Counted from the first letter of the stretch, positions 20,501-33,853 are shown. The stretch: DNA of 64,000 nt from Trichostrongylus colubriformis (GCA_963978905.1 OZ022260.1:44165551-44229550), one strand, 5' to 3'. Notes: generated from the letters alone by a model not told the origin. Made by a program: numbers and translations.

Positions 20501-23500
20501 CGCTTGTAACAGCCACACCATCCCACCCATATTTTTACGAAAAAGGAACGAATGAGGTTGAAAATACTGCTACCACGCTCTCCGAAGAACTTCCCAGGAA
20601 AATAAAGCGAGAGAAGGATTGTACCATGCCTCACTAAGCTGGCCATATTCCACAGTCATATTTCTTGGCGACACGCATTTCCCACACTTTTGCTCACATA
20701 TTTCGAGAAAAAAATCTGCGAATGGACATCATGTGAAAAAATGTAGTGAATTGATTAACAAAGAAACAGCAATGTTCCAAGAACCTCACAAGCCACTGTA
20801 AAAAATGCGAAACGTCTTTATTGCTCGTATAACTCCAAGTATAAGATACAGCAATCGTCCAGGATACGCCATTGCGCTCACAAACTCCGTGAGAGATTGA
20901 TCGCATTTGTATGCATAAGTCGATAAAAAAGAGCCCAGGCCTAATAAGAGTTTTTTTTTCAACACCTTTCACTTGTTTCATCAGTGTCTGCGTCTTTCGA
21001 TAACAGATTTCGCCTCTGTTCGCAGTTAACGGTGGGAGGATGGTCTTATTTCTTGGGTTATTAACCGTTTTACGTTTTTCTTCACTTTTGTACTAGTAAG
21101 CACCTGGACTGTCGTATCAGTAGCTTTCTGATATGCGCTCCTAGCCTCAGCACTGTCTTCAAGAATCGTGCGGAGGCCTCACAGGGGTCGTGTGTTAGCC
21201 TTCAAGCGCTGCGTACAACTGCCGCGTATTACAGATTCGGGTCGCTTAATGAAGCTTCCGCAAAAACAGCATTTGAAGTGAGCTCGAACACAACGCCAAA
21301 AAATTTCTCACTGTCAAGCACTTGCTAAATTATTCATTATTTGTATTCATTGCAGATGGCCAACCTACTTATTGTATCCACTGCCAACTAGCGATGTCAG
21401 ACAGGGAATTTGAAAGAATTTGTTTGAATGACCACAATTGCTTTTGGAAGCTATGATATAGTGCATGAAAATCTAAACTCAACTGGAAATCCCCAGAAAA
21501 CCGTTCACATTACCTTTCATGATTTGCATTTTGAATTCCAGGAATTCAACTACGAGCAATTGTCAAAGCCTGTTGTGAACTACCAAAGGAGAACGTTGTT
21601 GTGAGTGATCTGTGTTTTCTGAAAACGTCAAAGCCTTGTGCCCTATGTTTGTGTTTATTTATTTGTCTGCGTACTACCAACCTTGACTCCGAAGGGACTC
21701 CAATACACTCAAATACTCAGAAAAATCGTACACGTGATTAGTACATGAAGAGAAACACGAGAAAAACCGATGAATTTCCTTTGTTCTCAAGCAGTTTGAC
21801 GATATTATGTGTGTAGTTTCTGTGAATAAGGTATTTTGTTACGGTATCAGCGAAAAGTAGAGCGGGAAACTGATCGCGCGATTGATATCAAGGTATAGGT
21901 CAATGAGCTCCTAAAAAGCTGGAAGAGAAGCAACCCTTCGCATTGCCGCCGACCAACATCTGATCAGCTGTCGCCTCGCAGAATGCAAGTTAAATTTTCA
22001 TGTGCCGGTGGCAGGGTGTCGCTGCGCGTCTCTGCATCTCCACCTGCCGCACCCTGCCTCGTTGCCTGCGTCGTCTGTGCACCTCCCCATGCCAGCCTGC
22101 CTCGCTGCCTCTGAACGCAGCCACGCCCTGTTGGCGCAAAGTATGAACGTGGCTTTAGAGCCATCGTTGCCGTGCCGCCACAGACACCCCACCTTGTCGA
22201 CCGCCATACTAACATTTGCGTCGGATACAAAGAGTCCAATGGATACAAAAAGAATACATCCGGTAAAATTAGTTTTATCAATTAAGAAGCGACAGGAAGG
22301 GATCGAGAAGATCGCTAATCACATCTATCGCGCTACTCATCACAAGTTTAAAAATAGTGGCAGTTTTTGGCGGTGGGTTGCTGAGAGTATTTTTCGTTGC
22401 GAAGTTGGTAGTGAAGATTACGCATTTTGAAGAAATCCAATGGCAGATGGATGGATGTCACTCAACTATATTATGATGAAGCTTATGTTCGTCGTGAATG
22501 CCGCCCTTCAAATTCTCATCCTCCACTATTTCCTTGGATTTGACTGGGGAGATCTACTGCGTAAGTTTTTTCCGCAAGTCAAGACAATACTCGATTGCTG
22601 AGTAGGAGAATCTCCTGGCGTCAATCACACAGTAATCAACGGGTGCGTACCCTTATGTCAGGATTTCGCACGACAACGAGCGGCGAGCGACGCAATGCGT
22701 GCGAGCTATGCGCGTCGCGATAGTTGGGCCTCAGAACGATTACACCCTGATGCTAGGGGCGCGATTCGCAGTTGACTTGTAATCGCTTCGAGACCCAACA
22801 ACATAGCACCTTTAGCTCGTCCACATACTTCGCTTGCGACATGACGCGGTGCGAAATCGTGACATAAGGGTACACACCCTAGTTCAGCTTCTTCTATGCG
22901 GTTAGTAACAAACGTGTGAAATTGACGACTTTATGGCAATGTGCTGAGTATATGTGAGCACAGCATAGACTCAGACATGACTTTCGAGTCGTGTCCTATG
23001 CTAGTGTTTATTTATTTGCACTCAACGACAGTGAGAGATACACGAATATTTCTGGAAGCTCTCCTTAGCTTTGTCATTAAAGAAAATACCAAATTAGTGG
23101 TAGCACGGATGATTAACCATCGCATGTAAACTACCATTTTTACATGTAACAACTGTATCCGATCTCTGCGTGACTTCAGAAAACACATTAAGGTAAAATT
23201 TCTAGACAGGGAGTAGAATGTATTAGTACTAACATACAAAGGACAATTTATAGAGGGTTGTGAGTCACATCAGATGATCATGGGCGGAGGTGGTGTAGTG
23301 ACAGGTGGCGCGCACCGCATTCTCATGGCGCGGTGATCAAATGTTGCATCAACGCCCCCCTGATCGTCCAAGCCTCACCCCACCGGGGTGGGTTAATTAG
23401 TACCAGTCTCGTCTGGGAGGATAATATCTATGACTTGTGCATCAGCTGGCAGCGCAAGTCATTCTATGTATAGGCCAAATCATATTCATTTGCTACCATA

Positions 23501-26500
23501 CCTCTGAATGGAACCAAAAACTGAAATGAATCACAGAAAAGGCATTTATTCACGCAGAGAACTGTATCTTTCATCCTTTTATCACATGAACGTATCCCTC
23601 CGGTGCTATCACAATGAGGGGAATTCATATTGAACACCATTTTTACTCAAGCTTGGGAGGGGAAAGGAACTCCTCCCTTCGTCCACTGATGCTTACACAA
23701 AAATATACTCTTGAAAGTGCAGATTGAGCTCTCTTTGATCCTTCAAAGATGTTTACGTGGGCATCCTTTCATGAGATGCCCTTAATTGCTATACCGTACA
23801 TTCTTTCCGATCCTGTCACAACACTTAGCAACTCGCAAAGTGTTAGTTCAAAGAACTATCATGTATTTAATGCTTGCGTTTTCTACCCATGCTATTGAGA
23901 ACTCTGATTCAATAATACTTCTCATAGATGAATTCATAAATAAAATGTTCCATAGTACCTTCCATACACGATTTTTTCAGAGTTAAAGCTCGGTTTCAAC
24001 ACCGATTGGAAGGCAACTGGGCTGTTCCCCAGGTCGACTATGTGCGACTTCGAGGTTCATTCTTTTTATCAAAATCTCATTCATTTGCATTTGATCTCAA
24101 AAATGAGGAAATTGAAATTAAAGGTTCGCAACAAAGGCAATCTACAACGATACTCAGTACAGTGCGTGCTATCATTAAATATGTTCAACGAGAAGATCTT
24201 TCTGGTGCTGTTCTACTGGTTGATTTTGCTCTTTATTGTGAGTCATTCTTTTCTCTGATTGCCGCGTTCTGTCAGTTTTATTATTTTTGCTAGATAATGT
24301 TCATAGCACACTGATCCTTTATCTGTGACCTACCTTCGCCCACTTTCTTTCCACGTCCGGTCTCTGAAACGAATTATAGAATTTTCCACCTAAGAGACGG
24401 TAATCTTGGCGCACGCCCCGCCCACAGTGGGCGGAGTCCCACGCAACTTACATGGGCTCTGGACATACTGGATCATACTCCACCCACATAAAACTTATCC
24501 CGACAATATCTGCCGTCACGGGTAGCCGATCTTGTCTTCCAGGTAAAGCCGGGTCTCGGTTGGACAGACAAACGAATACACATACAGGCTAAATTCTGGT
24601 TTATGTATATAGTTAGTGATAGCTGTGCAATAAGTGAACTCCTTCATTCTAAGACATCTCGGTTTTGACAGCAGGAAGCAGCGGAACTGATTTTGATAAT
24701 AAGCTGTGGCCATTAACAACGATAATATGCGCTTAATCTGTGGTGTCTAATGAAAACAACGATGAAGGATAAACCTATGACAAAATTGTCAAAACATAAT
24801 CTCAAGATAAAGTGGTCAAAACTTTTCTTCTTAACATTTCAGATGACCGTGGTGAACTTCTGCTTCTGGATGCGGAATCTCTACTCACGCACTGATCGGC
24901 TTGTTTTTGTTCGTAGGATGTTGGAAAGTGCCGGAGTTGAACGAAAGAACTTACTGGTTGTGGTATCGAATCCATTCTTTGAAAACAACCACTCTAGCTA
25001 TTATGAAATTACTTTCAAAGGAATAGTCACCTAGCAATTATTTCAGGAAGAGTCCGAGAAACAGTTCATTGATGACGACGACAATGTGATCAATACTTTT
25101 AAGGTAAATGGAACCGTCAGTATGTCTCATGACAAAACAAATTTTATCCACTGTTATCTGGTTATGAGCTAATGATGCGTAGTATAGCAGGCACCATTTA
25201 CTCATGATTATATGGGTGATGTGAAGTACGCTTATATAAATTTGGTGATAATTGATACACCAAGTCAAATTGGTAGACACAAAACTCGTAGCATTAGCGG
25301 GGCCCATTGCAAAGGTCACCGACTCATTTTCTCCCAGATCTCTTACCTGATAGTAATCTTTTATTTTTGTGACACATCTTGAAGTTAGATGCATAGCGAA
25401 CACGAATACTACCATAAGTGATAAAGGGTATGAAAACCGCCTGAAATTCATTCACTCGTTTGATTCGCGCTTTCTCTGAAGCCCCCTTAATCTCTAACCT
25501 TCAACCTCTTTCACATAAAGTCGGCATTGATATTAATGATAATCCTTCTGCTACAACAACAGAGGTGTTAGATAGAACTCTCACTTATGGCTTGACGGTC
25601 CAATGAGATCGGTACAATCCGAGTTGAACTAGGCAATTAAATTTTGTTCCTAGGTAAAGTTCAGGGCCCTGTTTGAGTAATACTCGGAACCCAGGATAAG
25701 AGAATACGGAGGATGAAGCTGAACCTCAGAGCTCAGCTTTTTCTCATTTCCTCCTTGTCTATACAGCATGCTAATAGCAATATGTGGTCGTGTTGGTTGA
25801 AAAATCAGCTGCTTTTTGGAAGACGGTGTAAGCAAGTTTCAGACAGTTTTTGGAGATGTTTGGTACAAAAGGAGTCGTTACAGTATTATAGGCTAATCCA
25901 GCTCTGATTATGGCATTCCTGTATTCTTGGAAAAACGGATCTGACCTAAAATCCAGCCATTGCCAGAAATAGAGACAATTCGTCACTGCTATGCCAGATG
26001 TACACTTTCTCATGGTTGACAGATAGTACCCAGCTTTCATTCCCAATCAAAATGTCTTGCAGATCTTTTGTCAATGAAGAACAACACAAGAGAGTTTTCT
26101 GGCCACTCACATTGCTGAGTTGTCTGACTGACTAAGTTAGTAAGGTACCTAACGCTTGCAATTTCTCGAAGCCATGGTCACTTGATGATCTGCTAATTGT
26201 CCTATGGGTAGGTTAAATGTACTCTTACTTATAGCATGGCATTGCCTGCTTCGTCTCTACACTAATCCCGTGCCACCCTGCCTCGCTGCCTGTGCACGCC
26301 TTGCCGGCGCAATGTATGAATACGGCATTCAGATTCGTTTTCGAACCATCAAGATAGTTGAAGAGATTTGAAAACGAATCCGAATATCGCCACTTGTGGT
26401 TGGGTGGAAATGAGATTTGCATCTTGGGATCCACAGCTGATGGAGCAGCGGGACTTTGCAGAACCATAGATGGCATCGATACCGAGTGCAACAGACATTT

Positions 26501-27407
26501 GTTGTAAATTATGGGTGCACACATTGGGTTATTGAATTTAAGCGCATTCCTGCTACAATGTACTGAGGCATCTCTTACACATTTCAAGAGAATAATCGAA
26601 GCATGGTTCAACTCACTATGGTGATTGAAACTCGATAGAATTCAAAAGCAGCGAAGCCACAAGAAGTTCTGACTGTGTCATAGAACCTATGCGACCTCTT
26701 AATAATATATATGGAAGCAGCTATGTGTAGGAAGCGTTTGGCGGCTTACTGTACTACATTTGAATGTAGAGTAACATGCAAATTTCAAATGCTGTGCAAC
26801 GTTCAACTTCCAAATGTTGAGCAAGGCTTTGGAGGAAGCAGTCTGGTGAAATTCAGCTCATAATAGAAGTTTTAGCGAATAATCTGTTTAGCATGTCAAA
26901 TCTTATGATCAGACCTCTGTTGCAACACTTCTTTTTTCTCTTCACCATTAAAAAGGGGTAGAATTGCGCGAAATATTACTTCAACAAATGAGTTTCACCA
27001 TAATTATGATCAACGCCTCTTCATAAATTGTAAGACTGGAAACTGGACCCATATCGTGTGGCATTCATATGAGGAAGAGTTCACGCCATTCACATTACAA
27101 GTAATCTAGGCAAATCTCGCAGAGAAGCATAAACCTTTTTCAGAAGTTTGAAAAGTTCGAGAACAGTATTGATCGTGATTTGATTGTGATTCTGCGGCTG
27201 ATCTCGTCCAATGCTGGAGCCAATGTGTGCTCAGATGTTACGAAAAGTCTCTTCGAGAAAGTGAGTCAAGACTTATACCTTATTTCGGTACACAATCAAT
27301 CTGAGGCTGCTTTCAACTTTACGGCGACAACAGACGTGACGCTGGCGGCGAAACCATGTGCCCGCCGCTTGTATCGGTCGCATTCTAACGACGAGCTCTA
27401 TTCATAA
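17517..27407 (+). CDS. Innexin C, gap-junction subunit
   Basis: A full innexin on the plus strand. Twelve exons: 17517-17645, 19446-19497, 19585-19703, 19757-19838, 21542-21600, 22287-22407, 22447-22560, 23981-24054, 24124-24237, 24843-24962, 25047-25103 and 27144-27407. Phases match throughout, giving about 434 aa. Features: TM1 near residues 27-44; [27 protein letters not shown] from residue 98; TM3 in [49 protein letters not shown]4; and a C-terminal tail ending [10 protein letters not shown]. The intron 22408-22446 is only 39 bp. The last exon could instead end at a gtgagt donor at 27261, and the exon ending at 24962 has a weak donor. An acceptor (cttacag) 7 nt before the ATG suits trans-splicing. 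It is divergent from innexin A. Confidence 0.9.
18018..18453. repeat. Fold-back element, family F, copy 3
   Basis: About 436-bp palindromic copy in intron 1 of innexin C, with terminal AGGAATCGTCCTCGG and GACAATTCCTTT and the internal GGCGGGGC / GCCCCGCC blocks. Near relatives of the GC block alone occur at about 17948 and 24409. Confidence 0.75.
22641..22879. mobile_element. Short TIR element, family H, copy 1
   Basis: 239 bp between GGGTGCGTACCCTTATGTCA and TGACATAAGGGTACACACCC, in an intron of innexin C. Inner blocks include AGAACGATTACA and TTTAGCTCGTCC. No coding potential. A nearly full copy lies at 30021-30261 and a chimeric one at 28663. Confidence 0.8.
23281..23530 (+). repeat. SINE-like repeat, copy 2
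   Basis: Starts GGTGGTGTAGTGACAGGTGG, then TGATCAAATG, and has AGGCCAAATCATATTC downstream: the same order as the copies at 7540 and 35955. It lies in the intron before exon 8 of innexin C. Confidence 0.55.
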
Positions 27408-28662
27408 GGCCGCGGTTATACCGCCAACAGGGCGTGGCTGCGTTCACAGGTACCGAGGAATAGTAGCACGGGGGAGATGCAGAGATGACGCAGGCAAAGA
27501 GGCTGGTGGCACAAGCGGAGACGCAGGGATACGCAGCCACGTCCTGCCGCCGCACCGGAAACTATGAACGTGGCCTAACGCCTGACCGAACCATTCTTGT
27601 CACGATCATCGCACTGTAGTGCGGTTCGGTAAAGCACTAGGAAGAAGTCGAAAGTAAGCCGCCGATGTCGGTGGCCGACACACGATTTCACCGACGTCGT
27701 CGTCGATGCTGACGCCGGTGCTGTAAAGTATGAAAACGGCCTGATAAATGTTGAAGAATTTTCCAATGAAACAGGTTCTGTTTCAGTTCTAGCTCGTTCA
27801 CTGTTCGTTGCCCCACGACACTCATCACCAACATCTTGCACAGTTTCCTGCAGGTTGAGAGCAGTTTGCTTCCAACTCATATGAATAGCGGACCTACTGA
27901 AAGTTTGTGTGATGCTTTGTATGGATCCTGCACTGTTATTTGAATTTCCGAGTTTCGAGAGCGGTTGCTTGTAACCTTTTTATCATTTCACAACCAATTC
28001 TGCAGCCTACTGCCGTCCTTTCCTGCTGCGTTAGAAGGAGATATGCTCGTTTCAGTTCCGTTTTTTTGTTTTTTTGTATATTAAAAGAAAATTTGATACA
28101 TCGTGCTCATATCATATTATATACATGTCATCGTATATTCATTTTTATAAGCTTCATAATTTGAATATAGGACTCAGAAAGCGTTAGGGAAAAACGCGTA
28201 AAAAGACTTGAATGGATCGCTTCAGCGGTTCTCATCAACTAACACAAAGATTTTTTTTTACTTTTTTAAGCATTAGGAACACGAACGAGGTTGTTCAAGC
28301 TTCATTTCGATGAGTAGTATCCTCTCATCTGAATGGTTCCCAATTGAGGATTAACATATCTCTTATCACTCTCTGTTTCTAGCTCCTTCAATAGCAGAGT
28401 GTTCAGGAAGCTCAGATTTGGAGTCGACCTTTTTTCGATTTCGCTCAATGTAAATCGTGAAGATTTTTATCAAAAGAAGATATCCAAATATGCATCGTGT
28501 TGCTCAAATTGTTAGAAACCAGATGTTGCTAATTTTGTGGAAAAAGAAGCAGTCGGAGCCGAGTTATTGTCTCCGTGTGGTAAAGTTGCGGGAACCGATT
28601 AACACTTTACTGAGGGCTCCTATCCTACGCACTGTGTGATATTGGCTTCACCAACGCTCATT
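27408..28662. other. Downstream of innexin C, no gene recognised
   Basis: Partly repetitive. A 20-bp block at about 28382 (AGCTCCTTCAATAGCAGAGT) recurs at 57370, and further similarity follows for about 150 bp in both places, so a dispersed repeat is likely. Confidence 0.35.
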
Positions 28663-28880
28663 GGGTGTATACCCTTATGTCAGGATTTCGCACGATGACG
28701 AGCGCTATGCGACGCAGTGTGTGCGAGCTATGCGCGTCGCGGTGGTTGGGTCTTAGAACGATTACAAGATAATGATTGCGCGCTCCCTATGCCACACTGT
28801 CTCGCTTGAAGGCTGCCATGCCGTGCCACTCGCACCAGCCGTACCCTCGCTGCGGGCGGCCACGCGATTTTCAGGAGAAA
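28663..28880. mobile_element. Chimeric short TIR element (family H left half, family G right half)
   Basis: Begins like family H (GGGTGTATACCCTTATGTCA, then AGAACGATTACA). It then switches to family G sequence (CCACACTGTCTCGCTTGAAG and the following GCCATGCCGTGCCACT). No matching right terminus is present. It adjoins the decayed mariner at 28900. Confidence 0.7.
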
Positions 28881-28899
28881 GTAGCCTCACCCAAACTTT

Positions 28900-29410
28900 T
28901 AGATTATGCCATTCTTTTTGTTGCTTCATATTGACGTACAGCCACCTATTTTTCGTCCGCTACAAACATTTTTATAAAGAAAACGCTGTTTTGGCTGTGG
29001 GTAGAGCAGTAACGAACAATCAAAACAAACAAACTGGCCGAAATCCTGGATCGCTGGTTTTTGTTGTTCTCGGTCACAAGGTGTGGATCCCATCCTTCAA
29101 TATATTGATTTCTTCCCATGAGTTCATGATAATTTCCAACAGTTTTTTTGGTTTTGTGCGCGTCTTCATTCAGAAGTTAATTCAAGCTCTTCATCAAATT
29201 CGACTGGTCGCCCGAAACGAAGGGCGTCCTTGAAGTCGGAATTGCCGCCTTTAAACTTCGCAAACCAATTTCGAGCCGTCCTTTCAGCAATAGAATCCTC
29301 TCCTTACAGGGCACAAATCTCTTGGGTGGCTTCTGCGGCTTTGACGCCTTAATCAAACGCAAAAAGGAGATAATGTCGAAAATGCTCAATTTTGTCGACT
29401 TGACACTCCA
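28900..29410 (-). pseudogene. Decayed mariner transposase (N-terminal and central part)
   Basis: On the minus strand, 29400 downwards reads VDKIEHFRHYLLFAFD, a stop, GVKAAEATQEICAL, a stop, then GEDSIAERTARNWFAKFKGG and FGRPVEFDEE: the paired helix-turn-helix region of a mariner transposase. Lower down (about 29095-28960) it continues as WDPHLVTENNKNQR and ISASLF, matching the WVPHxL block, and reaches the catalytic-aspartate region (VADEK then stop). Several stops and frame changes show it is dead. Its 3' part appears cut by the chimeric element at 28663-28880. Confidence 0.85.
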
Positions 29411-30020
29411 TTTGAATGATCTGAAAATTGACAGAAATTGATCCGAACAAAAAAAAACGAAACCGTACTTTGTAGAATGAAAATTTCTCTATCGAATAAC
29501 TTGAAACATTATGCCAAAACATTTCATTTTAATTACGCAATTTCGAATTCAAAAAAAGTGGTGGGAAATCGTTCCCCAGCCCAATATTCGGACCCTTTTG
29601 GAAACGTCAAACAAAAAGACATTTCGACTCATGCGAGCATGTTGCTCATGTATTCATCTACATTCTCAGAACCGGAACTGAAAATTGCTGACTTGCAAAG
29701 TTTACAGTCTTCCTGCCTTCAACCAGGTATCTCTTGGCGTAATAACGTTGAATTCAATTCGAAAACAAAACTTCCATATGATTGATATCGTTGCGCGACG
29801 ATGGACCAGTCCACCCATTGCATAGAGCGTCATCATCATTGTTGTCACTGGTGTCTACTCGTGAGACCAAACCGGGAACACGTATCCTATCTTGTGTTTC
29901 CCATAAAAGCAATTTCTGGCCGCTTCTTTCGATCATTCTTGCATGATGGCCCTTCTATTTTTCGTGTTTTGCACTTGTAGAGATATTTTTGCATTACTGT
30001 AATGAACTGCGGTATATGAT
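29411..30020. other. Intergenic, nothing recognised
   Basis: No domain, splice pattern or repeat relation was found between the mariner relic and the next TIR element. Confidence 0.35.
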
Positions 30021-30261
30021 GGGTACGTACCCTTATGTCAGGATTTCGCACGATGACGAGCGGCGTGCGACATAGTGTGTGTGATCTATGCGCGTCACGG
30101 TAGTTGGGTCTTAGAACGATTACACGGTAATGCTAGGGGCGCGCTACGCAGTCGACTTATAGTCGCTTCGGGACCCAACATCATGGCGCCTTTAGCTCGT
30201 CCGCATTGCTTCACTTGCGACATGCCGCGGTGTGTAATCCTGACATAAGGGTACACACACC
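30021..30261. mobile_element. Short TIR element, family H, copy 2
   Basis: 241 bp from GGGTACGTACCCTTATGTCA to TGACATAAGGGTACACACAC. It is closely similar over its whole length to the copy at 22641, including TTTAGCTCGTCCGC near the right end. Confidence 0.8.
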
Positions 30262-32986
30262 CAAATGCTAATCAGTGCTCAGTAATGAAAGAGAAGAAAA
30301 AGAACTGAATGAGACAGTTAAATACCCGAGAAAGGGCCTTGGCTTGCAGCCCAGTGTCCGAAAAACTGCCATTCGAAACTGGTACACCGCTTCCATACCC
30401 TAAGGTGACGTCGCCTTGGCTGTGTTCAAAGAGGACAGAGGGGTACGGGCGCGGTCGCAGAGACGACGCAGCCACGTCTTGCCCCCGGCACTGCAACGTA
30501 AGGAGGCGTCTATACGACCAGAGTCAACCGTAGCCGTCGAGAAAATTTTTCAAGAATGCGACATTCTTTTCATCTCCCCCTTCTTCTTTCCGACAACCTT
30601 CCCCCTCCACCCCACTTGATCGACACATGTGAGGTGTGCTGTGGCTACCTGTGATTGTATACAGTCGATCTGTCTGAAGGTTATTAATCGATAATCATAA
30701 GATAATTGATGATCTTGTCTTGAAGCAAATTGTCCAACCAGCCGGAAATTTTCTCAAGAGTGCATGGATACCGAGAAAAGGTCGACCAAATATCAAAACA
30801 CGACTCTTTCGTTCAAACCCAACATATGATCCCATACCCTCCGATCCCAAATACGCCCCCGCGCGGGGGATTCGTTGACGAAGGCCCGAGCCTGCCTAAG
30901 TTCGCAAAATGTTGCCCATTCATCGCTCAAAAAACATGGATTTCAGTCGCAAGTTTTTGTTGTGTTTTTTCCATTTCTCAAGCCATTCTTACCGCTAATG
31001 GCGGCTTTCATACTACACTACTCTGTATTCAACGCCTTGTCCGCTGCACAATATGTATATAATACATTGATACTTTCGTACTACCCTTTACTTACACACA
31101 ATGCTGGAGGTGACTCTTATTGAACGGCATTTTGTGAGCATTCGTTGCACTTTTGGATTGCGAAGTCAACGTGCCAAGCAGCTTAAAAACTTTTGGTGCA
31201 CCCCAAAACGAGTGAACACTTGTCGTTAATACACGACTCTTTTCCTTCACCTCGGCGAGGAATCCTATCTTAACGATTTGGAATTGGTTCGGTTTTCGGT
31301 TTTTCACCATATGTTATTATCGCTAGTAATATGTATGCACGACATTTTTTTACATAACTGCTCCATTGATTATTGAGTCTTTAACGAAAATTGAATATCG
31401 CGAACTGCATTGAGTCGCGATTGTTATAATGACAACTCCCTCCTGACCACTTATTTCTTCTCAAATCGCTTGCCTTTCTTTCAGTTGGAAACCGAGCTGC
31501 AATCATGCTTGCATACAAAACCGTTTGCTTTTCTGCCCTTTTTTTCAATGGCTTCATGCTTTCTTCGGGTCCTTCGGAATTGTCCAAGTAGCTTTGCCAG
31601 CTAACTCATGATCAGTCAGTTTCGACCAGCCGTGTTGTTGCAGCCGTAAAAGACATCCACTGATCCCGGCGTTCAGCGCTATTTTTTCTGAGCTTTTAGA
31701 GAGCATGAGAACCCCACTTTTATTCACTCACCACTAATACTAGAGCACTTAGAAGAGATTGACAAGTGCTACATTTCATAAGATGCCCCCCCCCCCACCT
31801 CATTTCGATAGCACCGCGGTTCCCTCTCAGTGATTCATTGCAGGGCAGCTCCAATATTAGAGAAGAGAAAATCGACGATCATTTGTGCTAGTTACGTACC
31901 ATTCATTTTTTTCCTTCCAATACTTGCGTGTATAGTTGCTCGGGGCTTCTCTCTTCATTGGTCCACATCAGAGCTGAGAACTCGTTGTGCAACAAAATCT
32001 TCAGATACGACCAAAATCGTGACTCCAGCGACTTTTTCCCTTCCATTTGATCCCCATCACCTCGAGAGAAGTTTGCGAGTTTGAAAAAAATCAATTTTTC
32101 TCTCAGTGCACGTCCTTTCTCTCTTATAAATCTCCTGTAAAGTTAATGCTACGATTTAAAACCCAACACGTGGTTCCTCCCATTTAGCATAGCACCCAGG
32201 AGTGTATATGGAACTCCAAAAAAACACTGCTGGTCTGACACGTTTTACAACAAAATGCACTTCACCTTTATTATTATGCGTCATTGACTCGACATACGTA
32301 CATACATCTTAAAATGTCTCGCGTGTACTGAAATATTTCGTCTGCGAGCTAAGCGGTTCCAAACCGTTGTCCCAACATGGCATCGCTTACATTTCTCTGC
32401 AGTAGCAGTCCTCTGCTTGGCCGATGCTAACCTGTGCCGGGAGATTATGCAAGCCGATAATGTTAATGTGAGACGAGGGCCGTGTTATCGACCGCCACCG
32501 CACCTGCACTCGACCACTAGTCTGTCGAGACAAGTTTCTAGGGTCTACGGAAGCGCCGTGATGTCTCTTTTAAAGCTCTAATCAGATTTCTTCTCAGTTA
32601 CACTTGAAACCTTTCAGTTATTCTTTGCATACACGATAGGGATTCAAATGACGCAGGATTGCACATCTAGTATCATCTTAATTCAGGATTGTTAGGTGCT
32701 TGAATTTGTGCACAGCTTCATTGTGTGCTGCGTCAGCACTTTCTTGTACAGTGAAGAGAGTTGTATTTTCAAATTTTCCAAAATTCCTGGAGGACTCCTT
32801 CACACCCATGCACTATCAACAAGTTTTTGGGCCGGTGAACCGATCTTAAAGAGGAAGTGGTTGATGAGCAGTACCTATTACTACATACATTAGCAATGCT
32901 ACGATTTTTTAGCATTGTGCTGTCACGATGCCTCACGATTATCTGAATGTGTAAAAATAGAATAAGACTCCAAAAAGTTTATTCCA
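30262..32986. other. Intergenic, no gene recognised
   Basis: Mixed-composition sequence with a C run near 31787. Short open frames on both strands lack recognisable domains. Confidence 0.35.
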
Positions 32987-33120
32987 AAAATGCCATCGTT
33001 GACTTTATTAATATTCGCAATCCAGAAAAAGATGCAGGTTGAAAATGCCATCGTTGACTTTATTAATATTCGCAATCCAGAAAAAAATTCAAAAGTCTAT
33101 GAAAGTCTCAAAAGTTTTTC
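32987..33120 (+). pseudogene. Mariner transposase fragment with internal duplication
   Basis: NAIVDFINIRNPEK is encoded twice, by two 44-bp identical blocks (32987-33030 and 33042-33085) offset by 55 bp. The peptide matches the C-terminal region of the mariner copies at 47944-48636 (NAIANFIDFRNPE). Only a short remnant survives. Confidence 0.75.
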
Positions 33121-33386
33121 AAATCATGTTGTAATATTTCGGTGCTTAGTACCTTTTTCACGCCTGAAATGTGGCAGTCTTATTATGTAATATACAAGTT
33201 GTATAACTAACTCGCTGGCACTGTCCCAAAAACTTTTGCGAGCACTTACCCTGCCAGAGACCTTGTGAAGTGGCAAAATTGCCAATGCACCCAGTGGTAC
33301 CCTTAAATAGTGAGGAACGCCTCTATGACTGTGGTGAAATTTGAAATAAGAATAATCATGCAGTATCCAGAAATGGTATACTGTGA

Positions 33387-33853
33387 TTAAAGACACCGGA
33401 AGGGGGCATTTTTGGCCTACGGTAGAACAAACATAGTTCGGACGAGATCAAGTGGCCGCCCTTGCACGAACTCGCCAATTTGACGCCTTGGAATGGTGCC
33501 AAGAGGAGATGTTTCTATTATAATTTTGTTTCTTCCTTTTAGTTTTTCCTTTGTTCTTTCTTATATTGTTTCTAGATGTTCTTAAATGAATGCTAATGTA
33601 GTTGGGAATGGCTACTCCACTGCGCTGGGAGTCAGGAGTTACAACTAACATTAGCCCGCGCCCCGTCTCCTACAGCGGACAACTCGGAAAGTCACTGTGT
33701 TGGTGCGAATGGGATGCGATTACACACCGCAGCGTTGCGCTTTTAAATCCGGGATTTTTTCGCCGTAAATCGCTTCTAACCTTCAGTGTTCGTTACAAAA
33801 TGCTCATTTCTTTGCATCTTCCTCTTGTTTCGGACCCCTTCCGGTTCCTTTAA
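33387..33853. mobile_element. TTAA-flanked short TIR element, copy 1
   Basis: 467 bp including TTAA at both ends. The left end reads AGACACCGGAAGGGGG and the right end CCCCTTCCGGTTCCT. A copy in opposite orientation lies at 54173-54635, matching over its length. TTAA target duplications are typical of piggyBac-type elements; that assignment is an inference, as there is no transposase. Confidence 0.75.

Noticed and set aside
22002..22430. 142-codon plus-strand frame
   Set aside because: Only its last part is coding (innexin C exon 6, 22287-22407); the upstream part is intronic repeat sequence.
27261..27333. A final intron in innexin C (gtgagt donor, cag acceptor)
   Set aside because: Splicing it out would hit a stop at once; reading through gives a longer basic tail ending DELYS. 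The read-through was kept as the default.
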